Assembly: GCA_037953745.1 (NCBI GenBank)
Contig: JBAKBP010000709.1
Location: forward strand, 186,001 to 250,000
Direction of reading: 5' to 3'
DNA from: Lithodes maja
Taxonomy: Eukaryota > Arthropoda > Malacostraca > Decapoda > Lithodidae
Length of the DNA: 64,000 bases
Made by a program: the position numbers and the translations under genes. The notes beneath the pieces were generated by a model. It was not told where the DNA came from. It ran no database searches and saw nothing but the letters and a program-made list of their open reading frames with translations. Shown in pieces: positions 62,385-64,000 of this stretch (the first letter of the stretch is position 1; each line of letters begins with the position of its first letter).

Positions 62385-64000
62385 ATGACACAAAATTAAG
62401 TAAGATAGTAAACACACAAGAGGACACGGGCCGACTGCAGGAAGACATGAATGTAGTGTTCCAGTGGACCAGGGAAAACAACATGCAATTCAATGAGGAA
62501 AAATTCCAATTAATACGGTACGGAGATAATAATGGTGTTAAAGAAATTACAAATTACTTAACAGAATCTAACCACATAATAGAACGGAAAGACAGTGTGA
62601 AAGACCTTGGGGTATTAATGTCTGAAAATATGGGTTTCAAAGTACATAACCAGGTCAAAGTGGCGGCTGCGAAACGTCTAACGGGTTGGATTCTGCGTAC
62701 TTTTAAAACATGCGGTGAATTACCTATGATAACACTCTATAAATCTCTAGTGCTACCGCGGCTTGAATACTATAGCGTATTAACATCCCCATAGCGTACT
62801 CTCAAAAGAACAAGTTGACGATATGCAACACAATCTAGATAAATTGTCATGTTGGGCCCAAATTTGGCAAATGAGTTTCAATGCGGATAAATGTAAAGTA
62901 CTACATATCGGATACCTAAATGAGAAAGCAAACTATTCGATGAATGGCACTCAGCTTAAGAATGTAAACAGAGAAACCGATCTGGGAGTAACAATATCGA
63001 GTAACCTAAAACCGAGTCAACAATGTTCAGAAGTTGTTAAGAAGGCAAACAAAATAATTGGCTTTATAGGCAGGTCATTTGAGCATAAATCCAAAGAAGT
63101 TATCCTAACCCTTTACAATTCCTTAGTCCGCCCTCTTCTGGAATACTGCGTTCAATCCTGGTGCCCTTATTACCAAAAAGATATAAACAAGCTAGAACGA
63201 GTTCAACGTAGAGTTACCAAAATGATACCTAGCCTAAAGAACAAACCATACGAAGAGCGTCTTAGAGAATTAAATCTATTTCCTTTAACCCAACGCAGAT
63301 TAAGAGGCGACTTAATTCAAGTGTTCAAAATCATCAAAGGCATCGACAATATGAACTGTAGTAAGTACTTCACTATCGACCAATCTAATTACACGCGGGG
63401 AAACGGTTGCAAAATTATTGGTAAATCTTTTAACTCGCACGAATCTAAGAATTTCTTCTTCAATCGAGTTGTCAACTTGTGGAATGGGCTTCCCCGAAAC
63501 GTTATAGACTGCATCACCGTTGATTCATTTAAACTCCGCCTAGACAAATATCTCGCATCAAACCCGCGACTGACTGCGTTTGTAAATGAATAACTTTATT
63601 TTATCCCCCCCTCAGTTACTAACCCATCTGTTCCCTACTAACTTCCTGATCCTGCCACGGACATTAGTTCCAGGGCAGTAATTCCCTTTCCAATGTTCCC
63701 TTACCCACTCTAAACCACTGTTTGGACACTTGATCCTCAGTGTTTTGGAGGACAAGCAACCTAGAAGGGACACTGGATCTGTTGTTGCTTGATTTCCTTT
63801 GTACTCCTTTGTACTCCATACAAAGCAGGTGAAATAAATGACGTAGAGAGTGTACAAAGAAATTTCACTTCGCATATAAGTTCGATAAAACATCTACACT
63901 ATTGGGAGCGTTTAAGAGCACTGAATCTGTACTCACTGGAACGTAGAAGAGAACGTTACCTAATAATATACACATGGAAAATCGCAGAGGGTTTAGTACC
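62385..64000 (+). pseudogene. LINE RT fragment (family A) split by a nested LINE
   Basis: The first part, 62385-62793, carries FADDTKLSKI with the intact DD box, NNMQFNEEKFQLIRYG and LVLPRLEYYSVL. The second part, 63821-64000, continues with EINDVESVQRNFTSHI, LRALNLYSLERRRERYLIIY and runs off the window. Removing the insert and one copy of the 5 bp duplication joins the two in the same frame, so the ORF was open before the insertion. Sequence upstream of 62385 in the same frame is not LINE-like; the fragment is 5'-truncated. Confidence 0.85.
62794..63815 (+). mobile_element. Nested CR1-like LINE insertion (1022 bp, 5'-truncated)
   Basis: Flanked by CCATA at 62789-62793 and 63816-63820. It begins in RT (SVLSKEQVDDMQHNLDKLS) and the frame stays open from 62823 to 63593, ending LASNPRLTAFVNE. 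The 3' UTR ends with two TTTGTACTCC units. It is nearly identical to copy A (20340-21315) and lacks the one-base deletion seen there. The catalytic box lies upstream of its truncated start, so its state in this copy is unknown. Confidence 0.9.

Overview
This window looks like repeat-dense intergenic DNA from an animal genome, most likely an arthropod and probably a decapod crustacean. That is an inference. It rests on the element mix (BEL/Pao, Ty3/gypsy, RTE, CR1-like and Jockey-like LINEs, piggyBac and its TTAA-bounded miniature elements), short tracts of the arthropod telomere pentamer TTAGG/CCTAA, very abundant microsatellites, and one trypsin-type serine-protease exon with an intron boundary just before GDSGGP. 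There are no operons, Shine-Dalgarno sites or bacterial genes. Nearly every recognisable coding region belongs to a transposable element; the protease exon at 40774-40944 is the only good candidate for a host gene.

Layout. 1-4.85 kb: a decayed BEL/Pao LTR retrotransposon on the minus strand, with gag-protease, a deleted reverse transcriptase, and RNase H/integrase running off the left edge. 5.12-10.88 kb: a 5.75 kb piggyBac element bounded by TTAA, with a long transposase ORF and a 2.6 kb non-coding 3' part full of hairpins, a tRNA-like block and subterminal repeats. 11.8-15.05 kb: a near-complete RTE-type LINE (minus). 15-20 kb: small repeats, a hairpin MITE, a TTAA-bounded MITE and a Jockey-type LINE pseudogene. 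20.3-21.5 kb: a CR1-like LINE fragment (minus). 22-28.65 kb: a large fold-back structure with inverted arms and several minisatellites. 29-30.6 kb: repeat fragments, one resembling the gypsy LTR. 30.6-36.4 kb: a second, inverted copy of the same piggyBac element.

Right half. 37.5-41 kb: a cluster of TTAA-bounded MITEs, a SINE-like unit sharing its 3' tail with the RTE element, and the protease exon, whose stop codon lies in a MITE's TTAA. 41.6-44.2 kb: 5'-truncated non-LTR elements with a restriction-like endonuclease domain, embedded in GTA trinucleotide repeats. 44.9-45.7 kb: two more TTAA MITEs. 46.05-54.22 kb: a very young gypsy-type LTR element (minus) whose two 1838 bp LTRs differ at only one position I could see. 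Its single 1263-aa ORF keeps gag and protease but has lost the catalytic core of reverse transcriptase. 54.2-57.5 kb: MITE-like and LTR-like fragments and a hAT-like end. 57.5-59.1 kb: a CR1-like LINE (minus). 59.1-62.3 kb: no recognised gene. 62.4-64 kb: a LINE interrupted by a second LINE with a 5 bp target duplication.

How the parts relate. These are mostly selfish elements, some parasitic on others. TTAA MITEs probably depended on piggyBac-type transposases. The SINE-like unit shares the RTE 3' tail. The young gypsy copy must have been moved by reverse transcriptase supplied by another element. The two inverted piggyBac copies form 5.75 kb inverted repeats 19.7 kb apart and could promote inversion of the DNA between them. 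All identity statements come from reading by eye; no alignment or database search was run.
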